In this document: in pieces, positions 31,064-31,806 of the stretch
Layout of the letters: each line of letters opens with the position of its first letter
Numbering within the stretch: the first letter of the stretch is position 1
From: an uncultured Lachnospiraceae bacterium
Lineage (GTDB): Bacteria; Bacillota; Clostridia; Lachnospirales; Lachnospiraceae
NCBI GenBank assembly: GCA_910585635.1
Contig: CAJUFE010000056.1
Coordinates: 1 to 31,806 of the forward strand
Direction: 5' to 3'
Length of the DNA: 31,806 bases
Translations under genes and position numbers: made by a program
Notes under the pieces: generated by a model
What the model was told of the DNA's origin: nothing
The model's input: only the letters and a program-made list of their open reading frames with translations
The model's database searches: none

Positions 31064-31441
31064 TTGGACTATTCCATTGGAGAATTTTCAAAGGCCACGG
31101 GGCTTGGGATACATACCCTGCGCTACTATGAGCATGAAAACCTGATCATCCCGTTACGGAACGCCAGCAACCGCCGCCGCTATTCGGAAAAGGACATTGC
31201 CTGGATCGCTTTTATCAAACGGCTGAAAGCAACAGGGATGCCAATTAAAGAGATCAAAAAATATGCGGCGTTACGGGCCAAAGGAGATGCCACTTTTTCC
31301 GAACGTATGGAAATGCTGATGCAGCACCGCCAATCCCTGGATGAGCGGATCAGGCAGCTGCAGGAACATGAGGCCATGTTGGACGAAAAGATCGCCTTTT
31401 ACCGGCAGGAGATCGAGTGTCACCGGGAGGGTGAGCCTTAA
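31064..31441 (+). CDS. MerR-family transcriptional regulator
   Basis: 125-residue MerR protein. The winged helix-turn-helix is DYSIGEFSKATGLGIHTLRYYEHENLIIPLRNASNRRRYSEKDI, followed by a coiled-coil dimerisation helix (about 80-120). No conserved metal-binding cysteine pattern is present; the only Cys is in ECHREGEP near the end, so organic effectors are likelier than metals. The start is TTG at 31064, 6 nt after GGAGGG (31052-31057); an ORF extension to 30983 runs upstream through the promoter region. It is divergent from the SDR gene and overlaps the convergent amidohydrolase stop. Confidence 0.9.
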   Translation: MDYSIGEFSKATGLGIHTLRYYEHENLIIPLRNASNRRRYSEKDIAWIAFIKRLKATGMPIKEIKKYAALRAKGDATFSERMEMLMQHRQSLDERIRQLQEHEAMLDEKIAFYRQEIECHREGEP

Positions 31442-31806
31442 ATCTGCAGCAGCCTTTCCACGTTACCGCCCAAAGCCAGTTCTGTGACAGAAAGGGATGG
31501 GCTGACAAATTCAATAAGCTGCATGCATAACTGCGGCTCCCCAAACGGCGCATCAGAACCAAACAGACATTTTTCCGGTACTTCCGTCAGGGCCGTTTTG
31601 ACTGATAACGGTGTAAAAGCTGCGGACAAGTCCAAGTATGCCTGTCCATGCTCCTTTGCAAAGGCGATCACGTCCATCCAGTTTGAACCGCCCATGTGCC
31701 CAAAGATGACCGGCACAGTGGGGTGTTTCCGGCACAGGCTCATGAGGATCTTTATGCCGTTCAGCGTGACCGGGTTGAAGGTGTGTACCCAAATGGGGAG
31801 GCTGCG
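31438..31806 (-). CDS. Amidohydrolase (TIM-barrel metal hydrolase), C-terminal part
   Basis: The last 122 residues of a gene that continues beyond the window. PVIFGHMGGSNWMDVIAFAKE, AYLDLSAAF and EKCLFGSDAPFGEP match the C-terminal half of the amidohydrolase-2 family (ACMSD-like decarboxylases and hydrolases). The His of GHMGG and the Asp of GSDAPFG are the expected metal and catalytic residues. The stop overlaps the end of merR. It is not known whether it belongs with the SDR/MerR unit. Confidence 0.8.
   Translation of the reverse strand, partial: RSLPIWVHTFNPVTLNGIKILMSLCRKHPTVPVIFGHMGGSNWMDVIAFAKEHGQAYLDLSAAFTPLSVKTALTEVPEKCLFGSDAPFGEPQLCMQLIEFVSPSLSVTELALGGNVERLLQI

Overview
The window looks like the chromosome of an anaerobic, spore-forming Firmicute, most likely a Lachnospiraceae-type clostridium with moderately high GC. 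The evidence is a sporulation pair (spoIID, spoIIQ), an Ile T-box in front of a eukaryote-like (type 2) isoleucyl-tRNA synthetase, an [FeFe]-hydrogenase maturase (hydE), DUF4317 and DUF2325 proteins, and the order ruvA-ruvB-zapA-U32-SEDS-PBP-NUDIX. This placement rests on gene content and codon style; no database was searched. No rRNA, tRNA, CRISPR array or transposase gene was seen.

Layout. 1-515: end of a palindromic repeat element, a strong promoter and an Ile T-box leader. 516-6325: ileS and glycogen phosphorylase. 6490-8371: spoIID and spoIIQ, with spoIID's Shine-Dalgarno sequence inside a hairpin. 8372-8738: two families of tandem repeats and a minus-strand terminator. 8739-10154 (-): a degenerate GGDEF-EAL protein. 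10381-11037: small alarmone synthetase. 11069-11321: a 253-bp near-perfect palindromic element whose right half recurs at 1-90. 11481-13461: PHP hydrolase and hydE, separated by 31-bp tandem repeats. 13613-16541: two alpha/beta hydrolases and an ATP-grasp ligase, a possible small-molecule pathway, running directly into ruvA and ruvB. 18452-24683: zapA with a long tail, a U32 Fe-S protein carrying repeat-rich insertions, and a SEDS/PBP cell-wall polymerase pair. 24835-25287: NUDIX hydrolase. 25493-26650 (-): DUF4317. 26996-27289: small DUF2325 protein behind what look like metal-regulator boxes. 27282-29743 (-): metY and a LysR regulator. 29920-31806: a lower-GC accessory tail with an eroded HxlR gene, a divergent SDR/MerR pair sharing a textbook MerR promoter, and the end of an amidohydrolase.

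Themes. (1) Much of the regulation can be read from the sequence: T-box, hairpin-embedded ribosome site, MerR 19-bp-spacer promoter, candidate iron boxes, and a 15-mer shared by two promoters. (2) Short tandem repeats are unusually common, both between genes and inside the U32 gene. (3) The least understood functional unit is the hydrolase-hydrolase-ATP-grasp cluster; the least understood DNA element is the 253-bp palindrome.
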